This document shows positions 1 through 8,566 of a DNA stretch of 64,000 bases, in pieces. The DNA comes from Chloroflexota bacterium. GTDB taxonomy: Bacteria > Chloroflexota > Anaerolineae > UBA1429. A program made the position numbers and the translations under genes. Where the stretch lies: contig JAAYDC010000001.1 in NCBI GenBank assembly GCA_012729455.1, forward strand, positions 1-64,000. The letters run 5' to 3'. The notes below the pieces were generated by a model. It worked only from the letters and a program-made list of their open reading frames with translations. It made no database searches and was not told the DNA's origin. How positions within the stretch are numbered: the stretch's first letter is position 1; the number at the start of each line of letters is the position of its first letter.

Positions 1-1460
1 TCTTGCCGCATATGTTTTGCCCACGCCAGGAGCCCCTTGTAAAATAATGTTCTTCTTATTCATGATGAGTGACACTAGTTTATTGTACTCATCCTCATCC
101 ATATAAACTTCTCTGAGAAAATCATCGGCGCTATATGGGGGGTAAGCTATTGCCTTTTCATCGGTGGCATCCTCAATGTCGCTCTCAAATAACTGATTTA
201 GCTTTCTAACATAATCCGTATAAGGCGTAATATCTGTAAGGGTTTTCGTAACGGCATGCCCTAGATGAGGCCATTCACCTTTACGCGTCCAGTTGATCTT
301 CCTGACGTTTTTATATCTGAACGCGTTGTATCAAACTTATATTCAGAAGTAACAACGCCACGACCCAGCATTTGGGACTTACCTTTTTTAGCGAAAACAA
401 TATCTCCCGGCTTCATTTCATTCGCAAACTGCCATGTTGCATGTGCGATGTTCATATACGAATACTCTGTGCCGTAGCATTCTTTCATCCGAGTTTTCAT
501 CTCATCTTTGGATGAATAGTCAGACAAATCGCCAATATCTCCCCAGCCAATAGCAACGATACCTTCTTTATAGAACTCCTCCCACATACGCGCACCAACC
601 CCGGGGGAGTATATCCAGTAACTGACAGTGTCAACATTATCATCTGCAATGGCTGCACCTGTATTCACTTGTTTGACCTGCGACTCAGTTGCCTTCTGTT
701 CTTGATTAACTTTCTCAGATACAGTCCATGCAAAATAGGACAACTCCGGCAGATTTGAATACCTATATGCTCCGCCCTTTATAGCATTAACAAAAGCAAC
801 ACAGATCAAGTCATAGGTCCTGCCGTCGGGTAGGTTGTCTAACCCTTTAATCATATCAATACAATCACTAGGCATATTCGCTCGTACTTTGATGAACCAT
901 CTATTGCGGGAATCGAGGTTTACGAACTTAAATGGGCGTATCCAAAACAAGCCCATTGTAAGCTTCCAGCAATTTCCTTTCAGGTCTTTTACCAAGTCAT
1001 ATGCTTTAATAAATGCTTCACGGGAAGCCTGTGTTTCATTATCCGCATACGATATTGCCGCTTCAAAAACTTTCCAAAGGTTATCAATGTCATGTTCGCC
1101 ACGATCAGGATCGCCGACAAATCGATAGAATGTAGGACTACGGTTGTTTAAAACAGGAATCCCATCAAAGCTATCCGGCACTCTTGCAGAGATGGAAAAC
1201 TCTTTTGCGATACCCTGTAGAATCGTATTGGCATTACTACTGATGACCACCTCCCTCCTAGTGAAAAGACCGAAAACCGTAAAAGGATCCATATCAGCAA
1301 TCGAATCGCTACTATCTACCTTTGGAAAATTTATGTCAATAGATTTATAGACTGACTGTAAGCGGGCTATTAGCGTCTTTCTGTCCGTCTTGTATGCAAG
1401 CAGCTTTGTTGCGAATTCCGTGTAAAATCGAACCCAAGTCATGTACTCTTTATTATCCAT
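1..1460 (-). pseudogene. mcrB: McrB-like AAA+ restriction subunit, frameshifted and cut by window edge
   Basis: Reading leftward from ATG at 1460 (AGGAG eight bases upstream), the first frame encodes about 400 residues. An N-terminal region of about 280 residues has no recognised motif. It is followed by an EVE/PUA-like domain (WIYSPG near residue 280, MKPGDIVFAKKG, LGRGVV). That frame stops at 261. The adjacent frame continues the same domain from about 315 down to base 1 (NWTRKGEWPHLGHAV) and reaches a Walker A motif, GAPGVGKT, at 13-36. One missing T near 312-317 (GATATAAAAAC where GATTATAAAAAC would keep frame) explains the switch. McrB proteins are GTP-dependent motors that work with the McrC nuclease against modified DNA. 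The gene is AT-rich compared with its surroundings, suggesting transfer. It could be real decay or a sequencing indel. The motor domain and any mcrC lie outside the window. Confidence 0.8.
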
Positions 1461-1726
1461 TATGGTCTCTCCTACTATTAGTTTCATTATGACAATACTG
1501 ACTACTCGTTATTCTAAAAAGCCGTTTGGGGAGTTGACGCAGATAGGAGTTAATCGAACCAATAGTGTTCTCCATCTGCACCAAAGTTCTAACATCATTT
1601 GAGCTTGCTATACAGGGGATTTCCTCTCATTCAGCATGAATCTCTCCTCTCACTCGCCCCGATGGCACGTTCCGCCATATTCTGACGCATTCACAACATG
1701 TGTGCAACTGGTAGTATATCTCACTG

Positions 1727-2120
1727 CTGAATAACCAGCTTAGCAGCAGTGTACCAGCCGAACTGGGTAACCTGATAAATCTGACAGCTCTTTACCTGGC
1801 CGATAACCAGCTTGGCGGAAACATTTCTGAAGAATCAGGCAACTTGACGTTGATGTTGAATATGAATAGCCATAACCATTTGCGGGGAAATGTTCCCGCC
1901 AGCATCACCAAACTGACACGTTTGTGTGTGGGGGGGGGAAGATTGTTTTTAAGACGACACTACAGATTTTGGCTACAACCTGCTTAATGTGCCCCAGCCT
2001 GACCCGCTTCAGTCATTTATGTATGAGGTGGCATGGCTGCCACTCCTTTATTCATCACATATCCATGTCTGGCTATCTTTATGCCGGCTTATCTCATCTG
2101 GAGACGCTGTTCGGTGTTAA
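1727..2120 (+). pseudogene. remnant of a leucine-rich-repeat protein
   Basis: No intact gene is present here, but translation from 1727 gives two plant-type leucine-rich repeats in tandem (LTALYLADNQLGGNI, then LRGNVPASITKLTRL). In another frame, from 1953 to a TAA at 2118-2120, comes a tail reading DFGYNLLNVPQPDPLQSF, which resembles the segment that follows the last repeat in Chloroflexota LRR proteins. The frame changes at a G homopolymer near 1930-1938. Upstream, another repeat (LVVYLTAE) is in a third frame. No start codon or ribosome site is visible. The bases between 1461 and 1726 hold nothing I can identify. This is read as the decayed 3' end of a secreted LRR protein. Confidence 0.6.
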
Positions 2121-2193
2121 GACAACAGCAGGCGCGACACCAATATGTTTCAGAGGCGTGCGGGAGCGTAATGTGTTCGCGTGCCTCTTTTCA

Positions 2194-2577
2194 GGTGGAG
2201 ATGGCGGGAATCGAACCCGCGTCCAAAAAGTTCGGCCAGAGATATACTACAAGCTTAGTTACCGTTTGGTTCTCGCAATCCGGCACCCCGGCAACAGGGT
2301 GTTCAGCTGCCAGCCGATGTTTCTTTGTCAGCGCTTATCGGCATCGTGCTGACGCAATCCGATTTTGTCGACGCCTGCTTCCGTCCTCTCGGATAAAGTA
2401 CGTGGCAGACGTGGCTGACGCTGTCAGCCAGTGGCTCGTCTAGCTGTTGTTAGGCAGCCAGAGCGAAAGCCGGAGCATAAGTGTTGTTGGCACTTGTCTT
2501 GTTGCCCATTTTAACGCGGTTAGGCGCCTCGGCTTGCAATCGCGGACCAGCCCTCCCTGTCGAAGCCTGTCATCCCC
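2194..2577 (-). ncRNA. ssrA: transfer-messenger RNA (tmRNA)
   Basis: Reading leftward, the RNA starts GGGGAUGACAGGCUUCGAC and ends GGUUCGAUUCCCGCCAUCUCCACC. The ends pair into a seven-base acceptor stem beside a T-arm, the hallmark of one-piece tmRNA. The tag reading frame at 2453-2491 encodes ANNTYAPAFALAA and is followed by TAA at 2450-2452. The ALAA ending is the usual signal for Clp/Lon-type proteases. tmRNA rescues stalled ribosomes together with SmpB. The final A of CCA is not encoded (the base after ACC is T), so CCA repair is implied. Length is about 384 bases, normal for the family. Confidence 0.95.
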
Positions 2578-2585
2578 GTAGCTAT

Positions 2586-2615
2586 AGTATACCACCTGGA
2601 GCAGACTCCAGGCAA
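2586..2615 (-). promoter_or_regulatory. ssrA promoter
   Basis: On the minus strand TTGCCT (2615-2610) is separated by 18 bases from TATACT (2591-2586). Eight bases follow before the first G of the tmRNA at 2577. Spacing and sequence fit a sigma70-type promoter placed correctly for the mature 5' end. Confidence 0.75.
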
Positions 2616-2703
2616 GAACCTGATTCGTCACGCTGACATTCTGTTCTCCGAGTTGCCCTATCCCCCGAACCATCCTACACTATGGCGACATACGGAGGCG
2701 AGC

Positions 2704-3573
2704 ATGCAAACATCAGTCGGAATCATCGGCGGCAGCGGACTCTACGATATGCCAGGTCTGGTCGGTCGCCAAAACGTCACCGTCGAGACACCCTACGGCG
2801 CTCCCAGCGACGAACTGGTCACTGGCACCATTGGCGGTGTGCCGGTTGCCTTTCTGCCGCGCCATGGCCGCGGGCACCGCATCAGCCCCAGCGAGCTGCC
2901 CTCGCAGGCCAACGTCTGGGCGATGAAGCAGCTGGGCGTTACCCACCTGCTCTCGATCAGTGCGGTGGGCAGCCTGCGCCAGCACCTCGCCCCGCGCGAT
3001 GTGGTTATCCCCGATCAGCTGATCGACCGCACCAAGGGCGTGCGCCCGCCCAGCTTTTTTGATCGTGGCTTGGTGGTGCACATCTCCATGGCCGACCCCT
3101 ACTGCCCCGAACTGTGCCAGGCCTGCTTCCAGGCGGCCGAATCTGCCGGTGCGCACGCCCACAACGGCGGCACGCTGGTAGTCATGGAAGGCCCACAGTT
3201 TTCAACACGTGCCGAGAGCCACTTTTATCGTCAGATCGGCGGCGATCTGATCGGCATGACCGCCCTGCCCGAGGCCAAGCTGGCGCGTGAAGCCGAGCTA
3301 TGCTACACCACCGTGGCGATGGTTACCGATTACGACTGCTGGCACGAAGAAGAAGAGGTCGTCAGCTCGAGCATGGTGGTCGAAAATCTGCGCGCTAACG
3401 TCGATCTGGCCAAAGCCCTGGTCCAGCGGGTAGTGCCAGCAATTGCCCAGTTGCCGCATACGTGCGGCTGCCAGCACGCCCTTGAGCATGCCATTATCAC
3501 TGCGCGCGAGGCTATCCCGCCCGAGCGCGCCCGCCAGCTGGATCTGCTGGTCGGCAAGTATCTGCGCAGTTGA
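2704..3573 (+). CDS. mtnP: S-methyl-5'-thioadenosine phosphorylase
   Basis: The 289-residue protein belongs to the PNP/MTAP phosphorylase family. It cleaves 5'-methylthioadenosine with phosphate to adenine and methylthioribose-1-phosphate, the first step of methionine salvage in the cytosol. Visible motifs are IIGGSGLYD near the N-terminus (phosphate loop), PRHGRGH around residue 55, MEGPQFSTRAE near 160 and the purine-contacting TDYDCW near 207, where Asp favours 6-aminopurines and thus MTA over inosine. Start is ATG 2704 with GGAGG ten bases upstream; a longer in-frame start at 2653 lacks a ribosome site. The released adenine could be recaptured by apt at 6392. It is divergent from ssrA. 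Confidence 0.93.
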   Translation: MQTSVGIIGGSGLYDMPGLVGRQNVTVETPYGAPSDELVTGTIGGVPVAFLPRHGRGHRISPSELPSQANVWAMKQLGVTHLLSISAVGSLRQHLAPRDVVIPDQLIDRTKGVRPPSFFDRGLVVHISMADPYCPELCQACFQAAESAGAHAHNGGTLVVMEGPQFSTRAESHFYRQIGGDLIGMTALPEAKLAREAELCYTTVAMVTDYDCWHEEEEVVSSSMVVENLRANVDLAKALVQRVVPAIAQLPHTCGCQHALEHAIITAREAIPPERARQLDLLVGKYLRS

Positions 3574-3583
3574 TGCTCCGGCT

Positions 3584-4873
3584 TTAAAACCAGGAAGGAT
3601 CCAGCCAGAAGGGCCGTTCGCGCCATAAAGCCGCCAGGGTCGGCTTGGCGTCGATCATCGCCTGGGCGATCTTTTCGACCTCGCTTTCGCGCTCTTCCGG
3701 CGTCATCGGCAGCACGTCGCGGATATAGGTCGCCGCACGCGCATAATACAGGGGCAGGAACGCCTCGGCGACCTTGTCGGGGTCACCCTCGCCGCAATTA
3801 TAGATAAAGGCAAAGCGCAGCACGGTGCGCACCCACATATCCAGCGAATAATGAAACGCGCTGTCATCTGCATCCGCCAGCTGTCGGAGGGTCACGATAT
3901 CCCGCGGCGGCAGCACCTTGGCCCATTCTGCCTCGAACTGCTGTAATCCCTCGGTAAACGATGCCCGCAACGCTGGCAGACAGTCGCTGCAGGTTTGGCT
4001 GGGCGCCACGGTGTCGCTCGGGATCTGCAGCACCGTCTGCGGCGTGATATGCCCGATCCACAGCCTGTGATAGGTAGTCAGATAGCGAAAGAGTGTGCTG
4101 ATGGTATGCAGCAGCCTCAGGTCACCCAGCGCGCCCGGATCTCCGGAGGGCTCACCGCGCGCCCCCAGCTCTACCTGCTGGATACGCAGACGGTCGATCA
4201 GAGCATCCAGCGCCACCCACAGGTTGATGCCAAAGCGCGAGATATCTGTTTCCCAGATATCCTGGCGCACCATCCGTTCGGCAACTGGCACCGCGATGCA
4301 GAACTCGGACGGCAGCGGATTGCGCAGCGAGGCATTCACAAAGGCACGGATAAAGGGGTAAACCACGTTATCGGTAAATGCGCTGGCATATGGGGTCGTC
4401 TCAAAGGTGCCGATCACCAGGTCGACGCCATCCAGGATCGGCTGCACCAGCTTTGGGATCCACACCGGCTTGATGCCCGGCACACGCGCCTCCAGCACCA
4501 GGCACGCGCGCGCGCGCGCCAGCGCGGCAGCCTCGAAGATGGCGCGAATGGCGTTGCCTTTGCCGATCGGTCCGACATAGGTGGTGATCAGCTTGGTCAG
4601 GTTGGACGGCATAGCGGCTTCTGACACCAGGTGCGTGGTGTTATCCGACGACCCGCCATCGGCATTGATCAGCAGGACACGATAGTTGGGCAGATGGGTG
4701 GCGACTCCCTTGGCGACCGCACGCAGCACCTCGCCGATCGTGCGCCCATTGCGGTGGCTGGGTATGCCGATGACGATATCCACCTGGCCAATCTCGCGCA
4801 GCGCTTGCAGCGCAGTTGCATCCAGGCTGGATGAGTGGTTGGTATACAGTTCACTGCGTTGCGTGCTCTCCAT
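3584..4873 (-). CDS. GT-A family glycosyltransferase, glucosylglycerate/mannosylglycerate synthase-like
   Basis: A 429-residue protein with a GT2/GT81-like N-terminal half: VDIVIGIPSHRNGRTI (about residues 31-46), NADGGSSD (about 70) and PIGKGNAIRAIF (about 101), the layout of GT-A enzymes such as glucosyl-3-phosphoglycerate and mannosylglycerate synthases. The C-terminal half is helical with DPSWF at the end. The place where relatives carry the metal-binding DAD motif reads LVLEARVPGIKP, so the usual DxD is not conserved. It starts three bases after the solute-binding gene's stop, with AGGT before ATG, and so forms one operon with it. Likely substrate is a sugar nucleotide plus glycerate or a related acceptor. 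Exact specificity cannot be told. Confidence 0.65.
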   Translation of the reverse strand: MESTQRSELYTNHSSSLDATALQALREIGQVDIVIGIPSHRNGRTIGEVLRAVAKGVATHLPNYRVLLINADGGSSDNTTHLVSEAAMPSNLTKLITTYVGPIGKGNAIRAIFEAAALARARACLVLEARVPGIKPVWIPKLVQPILDGVDLVIGTFETTPYASAFTDNVVYPFIRAFVNASLRNPLPSEFCIAVPVAERMVRQDIWETDISRFGINLWVALDALIDRLRIQQVELGARGEPSGDPGALGDLRLLHTISTLFRYLTTYHRLWIGHITPQTVLQIPSDTVAPSQTCSDCLPALRASFTEGLQQFEAEWAKVLPPRDIVTLRQLADADDSAFHYSLDMWVRTVLRFAFIYNCGEGDPDKVAEAFLPLYYARAATYIRDVLPMTPEERESEVEKIAQAMIDAKPTLAALWRERPFWLDPSWF

Positions 4874-4876
4874 CTT

Positions 4877-6184
4877 CTACCTCATCGCTTCAATAGCCTT
4901 GCCAAGACTCTCGGTTGCCTCTTCCGGGCTCACCTGTTGGCGCAATACCCCATCCACCGCCTGGCCGATCAATGGCCGGATCACCTGCTGCGCCCTGCCG
5001 TCGGGCAGTGTATCTGCGGTTGCCAGGAGTGTCTCGAACAAAGCACGCTGCTGTGCATCGCTGACCGCAAGTTCGAGCGCTTGGCGCTGGGCTGGCAACA
5101 GGAGGCATTCGCCGGCGCACTGCGCCGCGAGTTCGGGCGCCAACATCAGGCGCAGATAATCAAGCGCCAGGGTGCGGCGTTCTGCATCAGCGGTGGTGAC
5201 CACCCAAACCAGCGTGCGCGTCAGCGTAGCGGGTTTGCCGTTGATGGTCGGCACAGTAGCGATCCCAACACCGCCAGCAGAAAAGCGGTTGGCACGATAT
5301 ACCGAATAGGGCAACACAGCCAGGTTCACCTGGTTGCGTTGCAGGGCATCTGCGCAATCCTGATACGTCGACATCTCTAGCGACGAGGCCGTCACCACCT
5401 TGTTGGTGATGTAGGCATCCAGCGTGCGCAATACCTGGCCTGTTTTAGACAAATCCAAGGTGGCAGTTGAGCCATCGTTGAAAATCCCTCCAAGTGCCGT
5501 GTATTGGAGCATAAACGCGTCGCTCAGGTCTCCCACGGGCACTGCTGCCGGGAACGCCATCTGGCTCGTGCCGGGCATGGTCGCGGCCCAGGAACGCGGC
5601 GGCGTGGCGTGCGAAGCGGTATCATATGCCAGGATGAGCGGATCTGTCAGATACGGTACTGCCATGTGGTCCTGGTCTTTACGCAACGCCAGTGCATAGA
5701 TGACTTGCCAGGTGTCTTTCGGCAGATAGGGATCGAGCGGATAAGCGATGCCTGCCTCCGCCAGACGCGGCAGGTCGGCAGCATCCACCAGTGCCAGGTC
5801 GGGCATGAGCGCGGGTGCGGCCGCGTAAGTCGCCAGCAACAGACCCAACATTCCGCCCGCGCCTGTCATCCCCTTTGGCTGGATACGTACCTGGCGGCCA
5901 GACTGTTGGTTTTCGAACGCCTGGATGGCAACATCCAGGTAACTGCCCTCCATTTCGCCGGGCACCAACTCGGCTGGCAGCCATACCGTCAATGGCCTGG
6001 GTTCCGTGCCGTCCGGCTCACCGGCATCGGCGGTGGGGGCGGCGGCTGGCGCTGCGGTTGGCTGTGCTGTGCTCACTGGTTCGGGTTGGGGCGGTGTCTC
6101 CGACCGCGTGGCACACCCAGCGAGCAGCATGATCACCAGCACTGCTATGAGCCAGCCAGCCCTTGTTATCGGGCTAAAGGACAA
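4877..6184 (-). CDS. extracellular solute-binding lipoprotein (ABC sugar type)
   Basis: With the TTG start at 6184 (AGGAG five bases upstream) the protein has 435 residues and a clean lipoprotein signal: a short n-region with Arg, a hydrophobic core and LLAGC. An Ala/Pro/Thr linker of about 40 residues follows, then a family-1 periplasmic binding fold with the features of carbohydrate ABC binding proteins (QAFENQQSGRQVRI, LDPYLP, AVPYLTDPLILAYD). A longer TTG start at 6244 has no ribosome site. It would sit on the outer face of the membrane and feed a permease, but no permease genes are adjacent. It is co-transcribed with the downstream glycosyltransferase, a pairing that might point to uptake of a compatible-solute precursor (inference). 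Confidence 0.75.
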   Translation of the reverse strand: MSFSPITRAGWLIAVLVIMLLAGCATRSETPPQPEPVSTAQPTAAPAAAPTADAGEPDGTEPRPLTVWLPAELVPGEMEGSYLDVAIQAFENQQSGRQVRIQPKGMTGAGGMLGLLLATYAAAPALMPDLALVDAADLPRLAEAGIAYPLDPYLPKDTWQVIYALALRKDQDHMAVPYLTDPLILAYDTASHATPPRSWAATMPGTSQMAFPAAVPVGDLSDAFMLQYTALGGIFNDGSTATLDLSKTGQVLRTLDAYITNKVVTASSLEMSTYQDCADALQRNQVNLAVLPYSVYRANRFSAGGVGIATVPTINGKPATLTRTLVWVVTTADAERRTLALDYLRLMLAPELAAQCAGECLLLPAQRQALELAVSDAQQRALFETLLATADTLPDGRAQQVIRPLIGQAVDGVLRQQVSPEEATESLGKAIEAMR

Positions 6185-6301
6185 GATGGCTCCTGAGGCA
6201 GATTTGCGCAGCACAAATAACCTCACAGTGTTTAGTTCGAACAAACTTCAGCGACTGATTATACCACAGAACGATCGATAACGGTACTGCTGGGCGGGTT
6301 T

Positions 6302-6329
6302 TTGACGCACCTTATCAAGTGAATAGAAT
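6302..6329 (+). promoter_or_regulatory. candidate promoter of apt
   Basis: TTGACG at 6302-6307, a 16-base spacer and TAGAAT at 6324-6329 lie about 60 bases before the apt start codon. It is a good sigma70-type match and the region is otherwise AT-rich. Confidence 0.5.
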
Positions 6330-6391
6330 AGCTCGAAAGGGTTGTATAGGCATAGTACACTCGTTAGTTATTAACATAGTGGAGGCGGCAT

Positions 6392-6904
6392 ATGGATCTG
6401 GCAGCCTACATTCGCTCGATTCCCGACTTTCCTCAGCCCGGCGTCCTGTTTCGTGATATCACCACCCTGCTCAAGGATCCGTGTGCGTTTCAGGCGGCTA
6501 TTGATGTGCTCTATAGCAAAATAGAGGACCAAACCATCGATGTCGTCGCAGCGATCGAATCACGCGGCTTTATCCTCGGGGCACCCTTGGCGCTCAAACT
6601 AGGCTGCAGTTTTGTGCCGGTGCGCAAACCGGGCAAATTGCCTGCTGCTGCGATCCGTGCCGAGTACAGTCTCGAGTATGGCACCAACGCCCTTGAGCTG
6701 CACGTTGATGCGATCCATCCGGGCCAGCGTGTGCTTGTGGTCGACGATCTGTTGGCGACAGGCGGTTCGGCCCAGGCAGCTGTGTCGCTTATCGAGCAAC
6801 TGGGCGGGAACGTGATTGGTGCGCTGTTTCTCATCGAGTTGACCGATCTGTGCGGTGCCGATAAACTGCAGGGCTGCCCGACCTGGTCGGTGATCCGTTA
6901 CTGA
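6392..6904 (+). CDS. apt: adenine phosphoribosyltransferase
   Basis: A 170-residue, full-length type I phosphoribosyltransferase that converts adenine and PRPP to AMP. Landmarks are PDFPQPGVLFRDITTLL at residues 11-27, IESRGFILGAPLA near 53, VRKPGKLP near 76 and the PRPP-binding VLVVDDLLATGGS near 113-125. GGAGG stands seven bases before ATG. The gene is followed after ten bases by a DksA/TraR zinc-finger gene and probably shares its transcript. Functionally it completes the salvage of adenine released by MtnP. Confidence 0.95.
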   Translation: MDLAAYIRSIPDFPQPGVLFRDITTLLKDPCAFQAAIDVLYSKIEDQTIDVVAAIESRGFILGAPLALKLGCSFVPVRKPGKLPAAAIRAEYSLEYGTNALELHVDAIHPGQRVLVVDDLLATGGSAQAAVSLIEQLGGNVIGALFLIELTDLCGADKLQGCPTWSVIRY

Positions 6905-6914
6905 GGGAGGAAGA

Positions 6915-7385
6915 ATGGCAAAACAAACCAAAGCGGTTGCCAAGTTAAAAAAGCTACGCAACGATACTTTGGCGGATATAGAGGATCTCCGGACTCAGAT
7001 GCAGGCCGAGATCGAGCCGGCCTCCGATTCGGATGACGATTCGGTGGATGTAGCTAGTGACATTTACGAGCGCGGCAAGATGCTCTCGCTCATCCAGAGC
7101 CTGGAAGACAAGCTGCACAACATCGAACATGCCATTACGATCGCCAATTCTGGTAGATATGGCAAGTGCGAAAGCTGCGGGATTAAAATTCCTGGCGAGC
7201 GCCTGGAGATCCTGCCCGAAACAACCCTGTGCGTGGCATGTGCCAACAAGCTTGAACAGGGTATCCGCCGTCAGCGTATCCAGATGGCTGATGACACCCC
7301 ACGGGAGTATGATGACGACAGCGACGACGAATATGGCGCCGATGATGATGACGATTTCGAGGAAGAGGCCGACAACGAGCTGTGA
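6915..7385 (+). CDS. DksA/TraR-type C4 zinc-finger protein
   Basis: The 156-residue protein has an N-terminal Lys-rich coiled coil (about residues 1-75, including SLIQSLEDKLHNIEHAI), a C4 zinc finger CESC-x17-CVAC (about residues 90-112) and a strongly acidic Asp/Glu tail. DksA-like proteins enter the secondary channel of RNA polymerase and modulate initiation, often with ppGpp. The finger keeps four cysteines. The polyacidic C-terminus of about 35 residues is unusual for the family. GGAGG precedes ATG, and a hairpin at 7407-7450 ends the transcript. A regulator of ribosomal or stress genes is plausible, but its target cannot be read here. Confidence 0.75.
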   Translation: MAKQTKAVAKLKKLRNDTLADIEDLRTQMQAEIEPASDSDDDSVDVASDIYERGKMLSLIQSLEDKLHNIEHAITIANSGRYGKCESCGIKIPGERLEILPETTLCVACANKLEQGIRRQRIQMADDTPREYDDDSDDEYGADDDDDFEEEADNEL

Positions 7386-7406
7386 TGGCGGCTTACTCAC
7401 CAGTTT

Positions 7407-7450
7407 CGGAAACGACGGCTTGCCTTGACAAGGCAGCCGTTTCGTTTTAT
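7407..7450 (+). terminator. terminator after the DksA-like gene
   Basis: An imperfect GC-rich hairpin whose 3' arm is AAGGCAGCCGTTTCG (7430-7444) is followed by TTTTAT. It lies 22 bases downstream of the stop codon. Confidence 0.65.
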
Positions 7451-7499
7451 CATCCTAAGTTGAACAACCGCCGTGCAATAACCTCGCTTACCGCACCGG

Positions 7500-7527
7500 T
7501 TGCAGCGATCCACTGAGAGAGTACAAT
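7500..7527 (+). promoter_or_regulatory. candidate promoter of the por operon
   Basis: TTGCAG at 7500-7505 and TACAAT at 7522-7527 are spaced by 16 bases, about 65 bases ahead of the first por start codon. Confidence 0.45.
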
Positions 7528-7591
7528 CACATGCGGTCGGGCCTTGTGCGGCCGCCATGCAAAAATGATTCTATACAGGGAGGTATATGCG

Positions 7592-8164
7592 ATGAGCCAG
7601 ATGACAGAGGTCCGCTGGCACGGACGTGCTGGCCAAGGTGTGGTGACGGCGGGCGAGCTGCTCGGTGAATCCGCCATGCACGAGGGCAAGTATTTCCAGT
7701 CCTTTCCGGAATACGGCGCCGAGCGAATGGGCGCGCCGATCAAATCGTACACGCGCGTGTCGAGCGACCCGATCGAGTACCACAGCCCCATCCTTGAGCC
7801 TGATATCGTCATCGTGGTCAACCCCAACCTCTTATCGGTGGTGGATGTTGCCGAAGGGATCAAGCCTAACGGTATCATGATCGTCAACACCACCGATACG
7901 CCCGACAAGGTGCGCAAACAGGTCAAATACAACGACGGCGACGTCTGGTGTGTGGACGCCTCCAAGATCGCCATGGAAGAGCTCAAGCGCGATATTCCCA
8001 GCACGATGATGCTGGCGGTATTTGCCAAGGCTACTGGGCTGATCAATATCGCTGCTACGATCGAGCTGACACGCGAAAAGCTTTCCGGGCGCCTGCGTCC
8101 TGAAGTGGTTGAGGCGAACATACGGGCGTTGCAGCGTTGCTTTGACGAATGCGTTCAGGGCTAG
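7592..8164 (+). CDS. porG: 2-oxoacid:ferredoxin oxidoreductase, gamma subunit
   Basis: A 190-residue gamma subunit of the pyruvate/2-ketoisovalerate ferredoxin oxidoreductase family: RWHGRAGQGVVTAGELL at the N-terminus, FPEYGAERMGAP near 45 and a Rossmann-like core. Together with the delta, alpha and beta subunits that follow it forms the soluble complex that oxidises a 2-oxoacid to acyl-CoA, CO2 and reduced ferredoxin, or runs in reverse. Start chosen at ATG 7592, which has GGGAGG eight bases upstream; an in-frame ATG at 7544 does not. The order gamma-delta-alpha-beta is that of archaeal and Thermotoga-type four-subunit enzymes. Confidence 0.9.
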   Translation: MSQMTEVRWHGRAGQGVVTAGELLGESAMHEGKYFQSFPEYGAERMGAPIKSYTRVSSDPIEYHSPILEPDIVIVVNPNLLSVVDVAEGIKPNGIMIVNTTDTPDKVRKQVKYNDGDVWCVDASKIAMEELKRDIPSTMMLAVFAKATGLINIAATIELTREKLSGRLRPEVVEANIRALQRCFDECVQG

Positions 8165-8199
8165 CTGCCCAACGCACCACATAGATGAATGGAGGACCA

Positions 8200-8553
8200 A
8201 TGAAGGAGTATAAAGCCCCGCGGCTTGACCGTCCGTGGACCGAAGTGAACCCAGGTGGCATTGTGCTCGAACCCGGCGTCTCGGTGACATATGTCACTGG
8301 TACCTGGCGCACCATGCAGCCCGTGCGCGACCATGCACAGTGCACCCAGTGCCTGATCTGCTGGATCATGTGCCCGGATGGCGCGATCCCAATCGTAGAT
8401 GGCAAGGTTTCGGGGTTCGACCTGGTGCACTGCAAGGGTTGTGGTATCTGCGCTGCGGAATGCCCTGTCAACATCAAAAAACCGCACAGCGAAACGGGCG
8501 AAATGGGTAAAGCGATCCAGATGGTGCCCGAACCCGCTGAGAGCGACGCATGA
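8200..8553 (+). CDS. porD: 2-oxoacid:ferredoxin oxidoreductase, delta subunit (2x 4Fe-4S ferredoxin)
   Basis: A 117-residue ferredoxin-like subunit with two 4Fe-4S motifs, CTQCLICWIMCP (about residues 48-59) and CKGCGICAAECP (about 79-90). It carries electrons from the thiamine-diphosphate site of the beta subunit to external ferredoxin. The N-terminal 35 residues (KEYKAPRLDRPWTEVNPG) match the extension seen in Por delta subunits. GGAGG precedes ATG 8200. It begins 35 bases after porG and ends 13 bases before porA, so the operon is tight. Confidence 0.9.
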   Translation: MKEYKAPRLDRPWTEVNPGGIVLEPGVSVTYVTGTWRTMQPVRDHAQCTQCLICWIMCPDGAIPIVDGKVSGFDLVHCKGCGICAAECPVNIKKPHSETGEMGKAIQMVPEPAESDA

Positions 8554-8566
8554 GGTTGGAGGTAAA

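Noticed and set aside
2194-2230. A tRNA gene at the TTCGAATCCCGCC-like sequence
   Set aside because: The T-arm and acceptor end belong to the tmRNA; there is no anticodon arm at tRNA distance and the 5' half is 350 bases away.
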